Assembly: GCA_963210315.1 (NCBI GenBank)
Contig: OY723310.1
Coordinates: 1,845,606 to 1,909,605 of the forward strand
Direction of reading: 5' to 3'
Length of the DNA: 64,000 nt
From: Rhynchopus euleeides
Taxonomy: Eukaryota > Euglenozoa > Diplonemea > Diplonemida > Diplonemidae
The position numbers were made by a program, and so were the translations under genes. Within the stretch, counting starts at the first letter, position 1. The number at the start of each line of letters is the position of its first letter. The notes beneath the pieces are model-generated. The model searched no databases. It was not told the DNA's origin and saw only the letters and a program-made list of their open reading frames with translations. Below, in pieces: positions 25,070-37,700 of the stretch.

Positions 25070-27684
25070 GCTTGCTGCCCGCGTGTGAAGGAAGCATCAA
25101 GGAAGACCATATGCATTACTGTAAGAAGTTCAGCCCCAAGCCGATTCGACATGATGAATTCCAGTGGCGAAGTTGGTCTCCCGCAGGTCTGCCGCATCAG
25201 CCGCGACGTCTCCACCACCAACTACACCCACCCCCCGCAACTGGGTGGAGGAGAGGAGAGGATTGCCTTTGGGCAGCAGCCAGCAGCCGCCGAAGGGCAG
25301 GGTTTCGGTTGTGTAAGTCGGCGGAATTCCCGGGGTGGGTGTGGGGTGGTGGGTGGGGTGCGGTGTTGCACAGAACGGAACGTGATACATGGTGTTTTGG
25401 TTTTTACGGGGGTAACACAGAGGTGTTACAGCGAGACACCCTTGATTCGCATGTCCCTCTGTAGTGCTAATCGGCACTTCCCCGAAATCCCATCCGCACA
25501 CACTCATTTCCCCCTCTGTGTTCTGGTTGCATCAGAGTGATTTGTGGAGCAATACGAAAGGTAAGCGAGAAAATTGTTCAGTTTCGTTGAAAATAAGCAC
25601 TTCCCCTATTACCCTGTATTTCCGCCTAACAAGCACCTTGTTGGGAGACACACTTACACGTGCACTTTTTACACCCCACGCCCCCAACGTGCACGTCACC
25701 AGAAGATTGCACAAACAAATCAAAACAAAAATCAAAACAAAACAAAGCAAACCAAAGCAAAGGACAATGTACCCGGCAGTCCTTGTTTTTGCATTTCTAA
25801 TTCCGCGGGCTGGCTCTCTCGCGAGCTTCAGCACCCTGTATCCCCCATCCCCTGTATCGATGTAATCCCCAGTCTTTACTTTCCCTCGCTCCACCCACCC
25901 CCGCACCCACATACACGAATAATAACCGTCATCACACCGCCAAGTGATTGAAATGAAAGTGAGCGTGAAAGGGCACGCAATCAGGTTGTATTCTCTGTTT
26001 CCCATCCCTTTCCCTCCACCTCCACGCCCACGCCGCTTTGCTTTTCCAACTCTTTCTCCGCGCCTCGGGCTGCCTGACTCTGGCACCCTGTGGTCTTTCC
26101 GCGCGGATACACAGACAGAAAAACAGACTGCACGATGCACACACACGCACCGCATTCTCTTGTCCGCAGCAGCGGAGCCACGGATTGCAATGAAGTTTCC
26201 CTCCCCGTATCGGGTGCGACGTATACTTCCACAACTCTACCTGTTGTGTGATCAGAAAGCGTCACTCTCCCGCCACTTTCTGCCTGGAGTGGATGTTATG
26301 TTATGATGAAATGGAATGAAATGAAATGGAATTAACTGAAGTAAACTGAAATGAAGCGACGTGAAGAGACGAAGGTGAAGTGAACCCTGTGTGTTAAGAG
26401 TGCAGCTGGTAGCTCACATGAACTGTGGCTGCACTACTCCACAACAAAGACACAGATGCAGCGAACCCCTGCTTTGATCAGCCAGGGGTCTGATCTGTGA
26501 TCTGTGTGCGGCACCGCACACGCCCCACCCCGCTATATATAACTTGAGAGCAGTGAGAGCACACTGGTTCTGAACGCACAGTGCTCTGATCCTCTTGATT
26601 GCTTTTCTTGTTTTTCTCATTCCGCGGGCTTGCCTGACCTGGCACCCGCTGGAATCGGTATGTCGCGATCCTTTGTCGCGCGCACATGCAGTTACACACC
26701 CCCACATTCCATTGCCATCAGTCTGATGGTCGGATGGAAGTTGCAACCCCCCCTCGCATATACCCGTCTAGAGATTAGAAGCGTTGCTGTGTTCCGCAGC
26801 CATTCTTTCCCCAGCTCCCAGTTCCCAGTTCCCACCACCCCCTACCCATCTTCGTAAGGAGTGTAAGCAGGCCTGTGCTGTGTGTGGTTTGTTTGGTTGG
26901 TTGGTGCTTGCTGTGTGATACGTGCATCAACGGGGTCACAGCGCAGCGTTTGTGTAAGTGGTTTCTGGCCAGGTACTGGGTCGTCTCGGGTGGTAGGTGG
27001 GCGGGGGGTGGGTGGGGAGGTCGCTCATGCTGTGTGCATGCATGCATGCGTGTGGGAGAGGCGGCGCCCGTGCTGACTGTGAGTCTCAGTGCGGGTGTGC
27101 GATCCCCTGTGCGTGTGGATGTAGGCGTGGGTGTTGGTATGCGACAGTTGAGAGGTAGCACCGTTCCGCTCGGTGCAACCGACACTCATTACTAGTACTC
27201 GAGTCAAAAAGTGTGGTCGGGGGCTTCTGTGCCACTGCACTGTGTGTGCGCTTTGCGACCACTCGGAAGTGAGGCAGAAACACATGCCTTGTAAGTTTCT
27301 GCATTTCTCAGCAAGACCCGCGTCGTCGTTTTAAGTGTAGCATTTCTCGTGCTTACTGTGTACCGGGTGTTTCAGGTGCTGATGGTGACAGCAGTCTTGT
27401 GATCTCAAAAGAGGATATGAAGTCATGGAAGTCAAGTCAGCGGAACCCTCCCCTCCCCACCACCCAACAGCACCAACCCTTGCGCGCAGTGCAGCACTGT
27501 TTGCGTCTTCCGTCCAACACTGCACTCCTGACTGATGCTGTGTCGGCTTGTGTTTGCTCCTGCCCCCTGTATTGTAGTTTTGATGTTCCCTCATCACACA
27601 CAGCCCCACCCACCATCCCTCCTGCAGATTCTGACACGCAAGTTTACGTGTCTGTGTTGTGTGAAGTGTGGAGACATCTCGGGC
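25070..27684. other. Noncoding; mostly the 3' part of duplication copy 1
   Basis: No supported ORF. A CTATATATAACTT box at about 26531 is identical in copy 2 (about 37499) and could be a core promoter for a downstream gene. Its distance to the ATG at 27685 (about 1.15 kb) is large, so the assignment is weak. Confidence 0.35.
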
Positions 27685-30509
27685 ATGTACCACACGGTGC
27701 TGCGTGCCGCCCTGTGCGTGGTGGTCTGCGGCACCGCCTGTGCTGTCGCAGCACTTGACAGCGATGGGGCGCTCTGGCCCCACAGTGTGGCACCAGGTGG
27801 GCGCGTCATCCCTGTGTCGGCGGGAGGCTATTGCGGGGCGTCCCTCGTGATTGGGACCAGCACCGCCCGCACGGTGGTGGTGCACAGGCAGACAGACAAC
27901 GGGTGGGTCCGGTGTGGCACACTGGTGGGGGACGAGCCGGGCTTCGGTGCGCAGCTGGGGTGCGTCAGTGCGTGTGGCGGTGAGCCGCGCGTCGCGGTCG
28001 TGTCGTCGGTGGGCGTGCACCTGTGCCTCGTGTCTGAGGAGTCGTGCGGTATGGTGCAGGTGGTGCTGCATCCCTTTGACGGCACGCCCGTGGCGTTCAC
28101 TGCGGGTAACGGGTCGTATGCCGTGGCATATGCAGGTGGGCGCGTGGTGCGCACAGAGTTTGATAACGTGTGTGTGGATGCGGAGCACACAGCACACACC
28201 GACACACGCGGCAACGCCACACACGTGTCTCAGATAGACGGCGGCATCGCGATCCAGACGCCGAGGAGGACGTGGCTGTCTCCCGACGGGGCGGATGTTG
28301 GCGCGGGCGCCGAGGCCAAGGCGGTGGCGAGCACATGCAGCATGCTGGGTGCTCTGGAGGGCACTGGGCTGCAGTGCACGGACGCCAACAACACGATGTG
28401 GGTGCTGTGCCGGGTGGGCGGGCAGCTGTTCGCCGCATCTGTCGAGGGGGCTGTGCTGCGGGTGCGGCACTGCGCAGAGGGGCACGACACGCAGAACACG
28501 AGCTGGTTCACCGCACCCTCAGAGGACGACTGCCGCACCGCCACGCTGAGCGTGCCAGACGGGGGGGGCACGTTTGCCAGAGCTGCGCCGTACACACGTG
28601 CGATGCCACATGTCGTGCAGCGCGGAACAGGGCGGGGTGGTTGTGCATCAGGGGCGGATGTACCTTGCCTTCCCACCCCCGCAGGACGGCGGTTGGGGCG
28701 ATTGGGGCGCCTACGGCCAGTGCACGGCTGTCTGCGGGGAGGGGACGCAGACGCGTGTGAGGATGTGCGACAGCCCTCGCGCGATGTACGGCGGGAACGA
28801 CTGCAACGGCACGGCCCAGCAGACACGCGCATGCACTTCGCTGCCCACGCACTGGGAGATCAACAGCACTGCGGTGTGCGGCTGCAGCAGGACGCAGCAG
28901 CGCGAGATCTTCTGCAGGCGGTGCGACGGCCAGAAGCGCACCCACGCCGAGTGCACACACACACACCGCCTCCCCCCAGCGTTGTCGACTGCACGCCTGG
29001 CCTGCGCAGCTGGGAGGTGGCGTCCCCAGCCGGATGCACCGCCACGCAGCGCGGGGAGTGCCAAGGGTCTGGACTGGAGACGCGCACCGTGTGGTGTTCT
29101 GACTGGTGCACGGGGGACAAGCTGCCCGACGCCAAGTGCGACCGAATGCTGCGGCCCGAGCGCACGCGGTTCTGCATGGGGATGTGGCACGGGTGGGCGC
29201 AGGCAAGTGCATTGCCACCAGCGCTGGCGGGTGCGGCGGCAGGGAGGAGATGGTGTGCCAGTCCTGCCTCGGTGTGCAGGTGGCTGCATCGCTGTGTGCA
29301 GGGATGGAAAAGCCACAGAAGGACTGCCTTGTGGCGCGGTACGATGTGGAATTCACCCCTTTCGGCGACTGCAGCAACAGGTGCGGGGAAGGGTTCATGT
29401 CACGCCAGGGGAAGTGCTACGACACATGCGCTGAGGGTGTGCGCACCTACGTCCCCCTGCACCACTGCGGTGTGTCGGAGGTGGACCTGCCGCTGCGCAG
29501 GAACTGCACAATGTACGCAGGCGGCAACATGTGGGGCACATGGGGGCCGTGCAGCGTCACTGCTTGTCGTGAAAGAGGGATTATTGCACGTGACTGCGTG
29601 CGATTCTGCGACCACAAGAAGATGGGGCTCGACGAGTGCAGCCCACAGCATGCCAACACAGCATCCTGCGAGGGGAATCAAGGGTGCCGTGTTATCGATG
29701 ACGATGGGTGCTACCCTCTCACAGCCGAGCTGCTGACTCAAGACGGTGCGAAGCCGGCGGGTCAGGTGCTGCCCACAGACCGTGTGATGGCATGCACGCC
29801 AGGCGGTGTGTGCGACATGGTGCTGCTGGAGGGGGTGCTGCACAGGTTTGAGGGTGTCGCCAGTGCCACACAGCTGAGGCACGGGTCCGGGGTCATCACG
29901 CTGTCGCACGACCACTTCGTATACACGTCAAGGGGACGCCGCCGTGCGGGCGAGGTGGCTGTCGGCGACGAGTTGGTTGTGTACGACCCCGAAGGCGGAT
30001 TCCTTCACTCGCGTGTGCAGCACAAAGAGGCCGTCATGCTTGAGGGCTTCATCTCGCACCTGACGCCAACAATGACGCTTCTGGTGCGGATGGAGGGGAC
30101 GTGGACGCTGCTGTCGGAGCACTGCTCCTACGACTTCCCCCCCGAGGTGATTGACTTCGTCTTCGTTCCCTTTCACAGGCTCTTTGCGTTGATGGGGGAT
30201 GCCGACGGGGGTGGGGGGTGGCACGCGGGTGCGGACCACGTGCATTGGTGGGGCCGCGGGCTTCTGTGGATGGTGTGGTGCATACCACTGGGCACTGCCC
30301 ACATCCCTACCGACGTGCAGCTGCGCGCGCATGAGGGGCTGGCGGTGCTGGGCGTGTTGGCGGTGTACTACCTCGTGCTGCCGCTGGCCCTGCTGTGCGG
30401 CGCGCTGCGCCTCTTGCGTGCTGTGCCGGCTGCCCGTCCCCGGAAGACGACGGGCAGGCTGCCGTGGCTGTGGCCGTGGCGTGGAGCCGCCCTTCCACAC
30501 AACCCCTGA
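27685..30509 (+). CDS. Secreted/membrane TSP1-repeat protein with Hedgehog-type Hint domain
   Basis: Four exons: 27685-28589, 28621-28950, 28980-29192 and 29222-30509. They sum to 2,736 nt, an exact 912 codons including the stop. A signal peptide (MYHTVLRAALCVVVCGTACA) leads into a repeat-like extracellular region of about 300 residues. TSP1 and TSP1-like Cys-rich segments follow (GWGDWGAYGQCTAVCGEG; further units around WEVASPAGC and TPFGDCSNRCGEG). A Hint domain starts at Cys646 (DGCYPLTAELLTQDG) and contains the T-x2-H motif, Thr709 and His712 (TLSH), then AGEVAVGDELVV. A C-terminal membrane segment (VLGVLAVYYLVLPLALL) and a basic tail close it. In Hedgehog, such Hint domains cleave at the Cys and can transfer a lipid. 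Autoprocessing here is inferred. The gene sits between the two copies of the segmental duplication. Confidence 0.82.
28590..28620 (+). other. 31-nt intron
   Basis: GT at 28590, AG at 28619-28620. Removal converts frame 1 to frame 2 and joins the N-terminal region to the TSP1 segment. Confidence 0.7.
28951..28979 (+). other. 29-nt intron
   Basis: GT at 28951, then a CA-repeat and C-rich tract to CCCCCCAG at 28979. Removal shifts frame 2 to frame 1 and joins two Cys-rich segments. Confidence 0.7.
29193..29221 (+). other. 29-nt intron
   Basis: GT at 29193, AG at 29220-29221. Removal shifts frame 1 to frame 0 and continues the Cys-rich protein into the Hint exon. Confidence 0.7.
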
Positions 30510-30579
30510 GCTTGGTGTGTTCTGACATCCTTGGTTTCCACACCCGAAGTGAAGAATATTGCAGCCAACAAGTACGGCA

Positions 30580-30650
30580 CATCCACCTCCACCTCCACCT
30601 CCACCTCCACCTCCACATCCACATCCACATCCACATCCACATCCACAGCA
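30580..30650. repeat. CCACCT/CCACAT hexanucleotide microsatellite
   Basis: Successive CCACCT units change to CCACAT units about halfway along. Confidence 0.85.
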
Positions 30651-30669
30651 AAGGCTGTGGAACTTGCTT

Positions 30670-30830
30670 TCGTTTTTTTTTCCCGCACACTCGTGTGAGC
30701 AGAAAGTCACCCACCACAGCAAGCATCCAAACGTGCTCTATACACTAACCCCACCCTTCATCAGGCTCAGGGTGTGATTATCATTTCAGGGTTTGTGTGT
30801 AGAAGCGTCAACGCATCAAACAAACAAAAT
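30670..30830 (-). repeat. Dispersed repeat copy 2 (inverted)
   Basis: Reverse complement of the element at 14353-14500: T-run, CACACTCGTGTG hairpin, CACTAACCCCACCC, CATCAGGCTCAGGGTGTG, then GTAGAAGCGTCAACGCATC. It lies about 160 bp downstream of the Hint gene stop. Confidence 0.6.
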
Positions 30831-32454
30831 ACAGGCTAAGAGCGGTTGCTGCTGAATGGTGAAGTGACTTTTCAGCACACGACGATGACGCGATTTGTTC
30901 GTGCCCTTGGCTCCTCACTCACGACTATGATGTGAGTGTGGAAGCGTCAACGCCTCAAAGGAAGTGGAAGCAAAAGTGAGCACAGCGGCACTTTCCGGCT
31001 TTGGCGCACAAGCAACCCGATCAGATCATCTTTTTATTTGCACACACGCAGTGTACTCGGAAACCAGACGGTACCCCACACTGCGAATCATTTGCCCCCC
31101 TTTCCCCCTTTTTGTGTAGTAAACACTCTCGCCCGGGTTCGGTCGGGAGCGTTAACTACATTAACGAAATGAAGAAACTGCCGCCAACCACTTGTCAGAT
31201 CAGAGTCGCAGGTGAAGGAATCTGTCTGGGTTTTTTGGTAAAACACACCCCGTGTGGTAGAGAAAATACGGCAAGAGTCTCGGTGGGTCGGAAGAGCAGA
31301 TGGTTCCCGCAACAGCTCCCGGGGTGCGGCGGGTATTTCGCATAGGATGCCGGATGTGTGAACACGTTTGTGCGGTTTGCCCTGGTGGAAGCGATCAATG
31401 AAAAATCATCTGAAAGGAAGACTCGAGAGACTGCTGCTGTATTTTTGTGACAAAAGGGAGCTGTGGCAACAATGTGGGCGTGTTCTCTGCATCATTTGCT
31501 TCTCTGCCTTGTCAGGACATTCACCTTCCTTCTTCAGATTAGCGCCCCGGTTGCACAAACAAGCACACTACGTACACCCGCTCCCTTTCTTTGCGTCAAC
31601 AAAGCCCTTGTGAGAGTAGACAATTCGTGGAAGTGCGCTGCACTCAACACTACCACGCCGAAGGCCTGTTGCACAGTGCACACAAGCAAACATAACTGTA
31701 CTCTTCGTGTGGTTGTGACTGTTTCTGTTACAAACAGATGTCTGAGATTCCCCACGAATGGGATGCATCAGGGAAACAGCACTCCTGACACAAACAACGC
31801 AGGGTTGGTGGCAGGCACGGGATTTGGAACAAGAACCACTACATGCGTATCGGCTGTCACCCGGTGTCTGTACGCTCGGGCGAGAAGTGTGTTCGGTCTA
31901 AAAATGAGCTGCGGCAGCAACGTGGGCGTGTTTCTCTGCATCATTTCCTTCTCTGCCTTGTCAGTACACCCCTTTACATTTGTTTTGAACGAGAATCAGA
32001 GACTTCCATGATATGTACGTCATGTCATCTATTTTAACACATGCAACAAGGGCTTTGCTACGTGGATGCATGCAGTACAACGCAATGCAATCAAGTAGCA
32101 GATCCCTGAGTGTCGGTTCCTTTACCTGGTAGCGAAGTCCGCCCCTTCATGATGAATGATGGTGCGGGCCAAGTGTCGGGTTGCTTCTTCTCGCGACCTT
32201 GCTTCCTTCCAAGTCTTGTGTTGCTGTGCAGTTCACATGTGTTCCACACCCTCGTGAGCCAGCAGGAGGACAGGGCGTTGGAATCACCACCAACGCATCA
32301 AGGCATCAACGCATCAACACTGAGAAGGGGAAGCACGGTTGTTCCATTCATTTACGTATTCACTCATTTTGTCCTTTTCTCGTCTGCATCATACATTGCT
32401 GCAGAGGCCACGCCCAGGGTGGGATAGTGGCCAATGAACCAACAATCCAACCTG

Positions 32455-32530
32455 CATTTTGGTGCATTTCCTGTTGAATTGGCTGAAAACTGACGAAGAG
32501 TGACGGAGGCTAACGACCAGCGAAGACCAG
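32455..32530 (+). mobile_element. Fragment of the Tourist-like MITE family
   Basis: Contains TTTCCTGTTGAATTGGCTG, AAAACTGACGAAG and AGCGAAGACC. In reverse complement these match the inside and one end of the element at 43656-43758. The outer end is missing or diverged. Confidence 0.5.
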
Positions 32531-32790
32531 TGTTTAAGATACTGTTATGAAAAACGGGGCTTAGCCCCGGTTTTCGAGATTTTGCCCCGAAAAACCGGGG
32601 GTGCCTCTTTTTTTTTTTCACCGGGATTTTTCTGAGATTCTGTCCGGGTACTATTCCAGGGTACTTTTTGGCCAGAGGAGGCCGGCCAAGAGTACAGTGC
32701 CCTGCCCCAGGCGTTCGCCCGATGAACCTGTTGAGCACAAGGTGCACGTTGCCTACATGCGGCGTGCGACTATGGAGCAGAATCAGCTGT

Positions 32791-32845
32791 TCACTACCGT
32801 GGCCTCCGGCGGCTGGGGGGCTCCGCCCCCCAGACCCCCCTGTGG
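32791..32845. repeat. GC-rich hairpin repeat, copy 1
   Basis: Contains CTGGGGGGC-TCC-GCCCCCCAG, a 9-bp perfect stem, after ACCGTGGCCTCCGGCGG and before ACCCCCC. Further copies lie at 50727-50783 and 50943-50991. Confidence 0.8.
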
Positions 32846-33546
32846 CCTGTGCATGTCCAGAACCAAGTCTGCAAGGGCAACCTGCGGTGCTTTCAACACC
32901 ACCACGCTCTCAAGAACGCCTTCCTCATCGACTGGCTCCTTCGCGTTGACGACAAGAAGGAGCGCGCTCCTCTCGGACCTGGCAGCGGCGGCGAAGTCAG
33001 TCCCCTGCAGACTCTCCACCCTGCCCATCTCAGTTGAGTGGCGTGGGGTGGTGTGTTGTGGGAAGGGAAAGCCCTTCCATTTGGGGAAATGGCCGAAATT
33101 TTACCCCCGATTACCCCCGGTTTTCGGCGCGCAGCCCGGAACCCTATCTTTTACCCTGGCGAAGACCCCCTATCTCTCTTTTTATCTCGATACCTGGGAC
33201 CCCCGTGTTTAAGTCCCTCCCCTGGTGGCGATTTTCGGCCGGGGGGACTTGTGGCCCATGAGCCCAAGTGGCTCATGAGCAACTGCAGCCGGACCTCAGC
33301 AGTCCCACCTCGTCACAGGAAGAAACGGTCAACGAATAACGGCGGTTCCAGACAACCCTCGGTGGCCAAACGGAAAAGGAAGTCGGATGTGTCGAACCCA
33401 ACGTATGAGTGTCACTGTGTGGAGCTTTACTTCTTCACACAGGGCTGCTGTCGAACTGCATGCGCTGCTGTGCAGGGAGGATCGTCAATAGAGCCACAGC
33501 ACCAGCAGCAGTAACTGCTCTTCGATGGTATTTTGTGTGTTGATCC

Positions 33547-33640
33547 TGAATCACACCCTGAGCCTGATGAAGGGTGGGGTGAGTGTGCATCCTGCTCACA
33601 CGGCTTCCTGCTCACACGAGTGTCCGAAAGAAAAGAAATC
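33547..33640 (+). repeat. Dispersed repeat copy 3 (truncated)
   Basis: Starts CACACCCTGAGCCTGATG, continues AAGGGTGGGGTGAGTGTG, then CACACGAGTGTCCG and an A-rich tail. The first part of the family is missing. Confidence 0.55.
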
Positions 33641-33804
33641 CCTGCCAGTCAGCACAGGCGCACACACATGTGTGTGCTCATTGTGCCTTAACACCGGGCC
33701 GCGGCTGGGGCCAGCACAGCAGGCTGTATGACGAGCAGCGGTGTCAGAACCCCCTCCCCTTCGGGCTGGGATCGATGCGCAGTGCAGCACTGTTTGCGTG
33801 TTCC

Positions 33805-34182
33805 GTGCAGCACCCACCCACCCACCCACCCCTCCTACTGACAGGCTGCACTGCTGTTCACACAACCGGCACTCCCCTTCCCCCTACACCTACACCTACA
33901 CCGGGTTCCTTCTTCTCCCGCGCATCCGCCGAGGCCGCCACCGCCCCGATCCGATGCCGACGCCCGTCGTTCCCCGTGTGGCTCGTGCCGCCGCCGCCGC
34001 TGAGTGGCGCGCGTGTGTGGAGGCGCGCCTCCGGGCAGCCGCAGTGCCGGCACGGCGCGTGGTGCGCGTGGTGTGCCGGCCCCCTGTCTCGCTGCAGCAG
34101 GAGCGGCGCCAGCAGCACCAGCAGGAGCAGGAGCAGCAGCACCAGCAGGAGCAGCAGCACCAGCAGGAGCAGCAGCAGGAGG

Positions 34183-34250
<68 letters not shown>

Positions 34251-34260
34251 CAGCAGGAGG

Positions 34261-34298
<38 letters not shown>

Positions 34299-34515
34299 CA
34301 GCACCAGCAGGAGCAGGAGCAGGAGCAGGAGCAGCAGCAGGAGGAGGAGCAGGAGCAGGAGCAGGAGCAGCAGCACCAGCAGGAGCAGGAGCAGGAGCAG
34401 GAGCAGCAGCAGGAGGAGGAGCAGGAGCAGGAGCAGCAGCACCAGCAGGAGCAGGAGCAGGAGCAGGAGCAGCAGCAGGAGGAGGAGCAGGAGCAGGAGC
34501 AGGAGCAGCAGCACC

Positions 34516-34556
<41 letters not shown>

Positions 34557-34653
34557 CAGCACCAGCAGGAGCAGGAGCAGGAGCAGGAGCAGCAGCAGGA
34601 GGAGGAGCAGGAGCAGGAGCAGGAGCAGCAGCACCAGCAGGAGCAGGAGCACC

Positions 34654-34717
<64 letters not shown>

Positions 34718-37700
34718 CCAGCAGGAGCAGGAGCAGCAGCACCAGCAGGAGCAGGAGCAGGAGCAGGAGCAGCAGCACCAGCAGGAGCAGGAGCAGGAGG
34801 AGGAGTCGCCGTGCTCTTCGTGCCCGGGTCCAGCCCCCCTGACGGCGCCTGCGCCTGCGCATGCGCATGCGGGTGCAGGTGCAGGTGCGACGCCGACGCC
34901 GCCGCCGGCGCTGCCGCTGCCCCGCCCCGGCCAGATGCCGGTGTCGGTGCTGTGCGTGGGTCGCGCCGCCGCCGCCGCTGGGTGGCGCGAGTGTGCGGAG
35001 GCGCGCCTCCGGGCAGCCGCAGTGCCTGCACGGGTGCGCGTGGTGCGAGTGGTGCGCCGGCCCGCTGTCTCGCTGCAGCAGGAGGAGAGGCAGCGGCAGC
35101 AGCACCACCACCAGCAGGAGCAGGAGCAGGAGTCGCCGTGTTCTTCTTCCTGCCCGGGCCCAGCCCCCCTGACCGCGCCTGCCCACGCAGCTGCGACGCG
35201 TCGTGCGCCGCTGTCCGTGCAGGTGGCAGAGGCAGATGCAGATGCAGTGTCCGTGGTGCCCGCTGCTGCCGCCACACTGCCCGCATCCCGCAGGGATCTG
35301 GTGAGCGAGCTGCTCACCTGCGACCTGGACGCGTGGGTGCGGCGGGACGAGGAGCGCGTGGAGCGCAACCGCGCCCGTCGCGAGCTGCGTGAGGACGGGG
35401 CGTCGGCGGGCGACGAAGATCTGGCCTCAGAGCCAGAGGAGGCGCTGCCGGGGCAGTTCCCCGCAGAGGATGAGGATGAGGATGAGGATGAGGGGCAGGA
35501 GGAGGAGCTGCTGTGTGTGGAGCGGGCGTGTGCCGGTGCGCCTTGCATGGCACTGACGGTGACGCGCGTGTGGGGGGCGGTGGGCCCCGGGAAGCGGGTC
35601 CCACCGCCGGGGTGCGACGCGGGCGTGTGCCTGCTGCTGCACCCGGGCGAATGCCCGCACCGCGCTGGGGCTGGCGGGGTGCTCGCGGAGGCCGAGGCCG
35701 CGAACGACGACGACAACAACAACGACGACGGCTGCTGCACGCTCCCGCAGCGCAAGCCCGCTGTGTTCGCGGAGACGTGGGACGGGCGCGGCCGCCCGCA
35801 GCACCACCGGGGTTTCCGGCAGCCGCGCCGCTCGCGCGCCTGTGACGGCTCACGGAGGTGCTGAGCTTGCTGCCCGCGTGTGAAGGAAGCATCAAGGAAG
35901 ACCATATGCATTACTGTAAGAAGTTCAGCCCCAAGCCGATTCGACATGATGAATTCCAGTGGCGAAGTTGGTCTCCCGCAGGTCTGCCGCATCAGCCGCG
36001 ACGTCTCCACCACCAACTACACCCACCCCCCGCAACTGGGTGGAGGAGAGGAGAGGATTGCCTTTGGGCAGCAGCCAGCAGCCGCCGAAGGGCAGGGTTT
36101 CCGTTGTGTAAGTCGGCGGAATTCCCGGGGTGGGTGTGGGGTGGTGGGTGGGGTGCGGTGTTGCACAGAACGGAACGTGATACATGGTGTTTTGGTTTTT
36201 ACGGGGGTAACACAGAGGTGTTACAGCGAGACACCCTTGATTCGCATGTCCCTCTGTAGTGCTAATCGGCACTTCCCCGAAATCCCATCCGCACACTCAT
36301 TTCCCCTGTTCTGGTTGCATCAGAGTGATTTGTGGAGCAATACGAAAGGTAAGCGAGAAAATTGTTCAGTTTCGTTGAAAATAAGCACTTCCCCTATCAC
36401 CCTGTATTTCCGCCTAACAAGCACCTTGTTGGGAGACACACTTACACGTGCACTTTTTACACCCCACGCCCCCAACGTGCACGTCACCAGAAGATTGCAC
36501 AAACAAATCAAAGCAAAGCAAAGGACAATGTACCCGGCAGTCCTTGTTTTTGCATTTCTAATTCCGCGGGCTGGCTCTCTCGCGAGCTTCAGCACCCTGT
36601 ATCCCCCATCCCCTGTATCGATGTAATCCCCAGTCTTTACTTTCCCTCGCTCCACCCACACCCGCACCCACATACACGAATAATAACCGTCATCACACCG
36701 CCAAGTGATTGAAATGAAAGTGAGCGTGAAAGGGCACGCAATCAGGTTGTATTCTGTCTCCCATCCCCTTCCCTCCACCTCAGCCCACGCCGCTTTGCTT
36801 TTCCAACTCTTTTTCCGCGCCTCGGGCTGCCTGACCCTGGCACCCTGTGGTCTTTCCGATACCTGCCATACACGAATATTAACCGTCGTCACACCGCCTT
36901 GTGATTGAAATGAAAGTGAGCGTGAAAGGGCACGCAATCAGGTTGTATTCTCTGTTTCCCATCCCTTTCCCTCCACCTCCACGCCCACGCCGCTTTGCTT
37001 TTCCAATTCCGAATCTTTCTCCGCGCCTCGGGCTGCCTGACTCTGGCACCCTGTGGTCTTTCCGAGACAGGCGCGCGGATACACAGACAGAAAAACAGAC
37101 TGCACGATGCACACACACGCACCGCATTCTCTTGTCCGCAGCAGCGGAGCCACGGATTGCAATGAAGTTTCCCTCCCCGTATCGGGTGCGACGTATACTT
37201 CCACAACTCTACCTGTTGTGTGATCAGAAAGCGTCACTCTCCCGCCACTTTCTGCCTGGGGTGGATGTTCTGTTATGATGAAATGGAATGGAATGGAATT
37301 AACTGAAGTAAACTGAAATGAAGCGACGTGAAGAGAACAAGGTGAAGTGAACCCTGTGTGTTAAGAGTGCAGCTGGTAGCTCATGAACTGTGGCTGCACT
37401 ACTCCACAACAAAGACTCAGATGCAGCGAACCCCTGCTTTGATCAGCCAGGGGTCTGATCTGTGATCTGTGTGTGCGGCACCGCACACGCCCCACCCCGC
37501 TATATATAACTTGAGAGCAGTGAGAGCACACTGGTTCTGAACGCACAGTGCTCTGATCCTCTTGATTGCTTTTCTTGTTTTTCTCATTCCGCGGGCTTGC
37601 CTGACCTGGCACCCGCTGGAATCGGTATGTCGCGATCCTTTGTCGCGCGCACATGCAGTTACACACCCCCACATTCCATTGCCATCAGACTGATGGTCGG

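Larger units (their letters stand above)
30510..33804. other. Intergenic region rich in dispersed repeats
   Basis: No supported gene. It contains a CCACCT/CCACAT hexamer array (about 30580-30650), an inverted dispersed repeat (30670-30830), a MITE fragment (about 32455-32530), a GC hairpin repeat (32791-32845), a half-copy of the 5718 hairpin (33195-33250) and a truncated dispersed repeat (33547-33640). A short frame next to the hairpin (about 32849-33037) could be a decayed coding fragment. Confidence 0.5.

Noticed and set aside
27535..27684. Earlier start for the Hint gene
   Set aside because: The upstream frame has no continuation of protein-like sequence; the ATG at 27685 begins a clear signal peptide.
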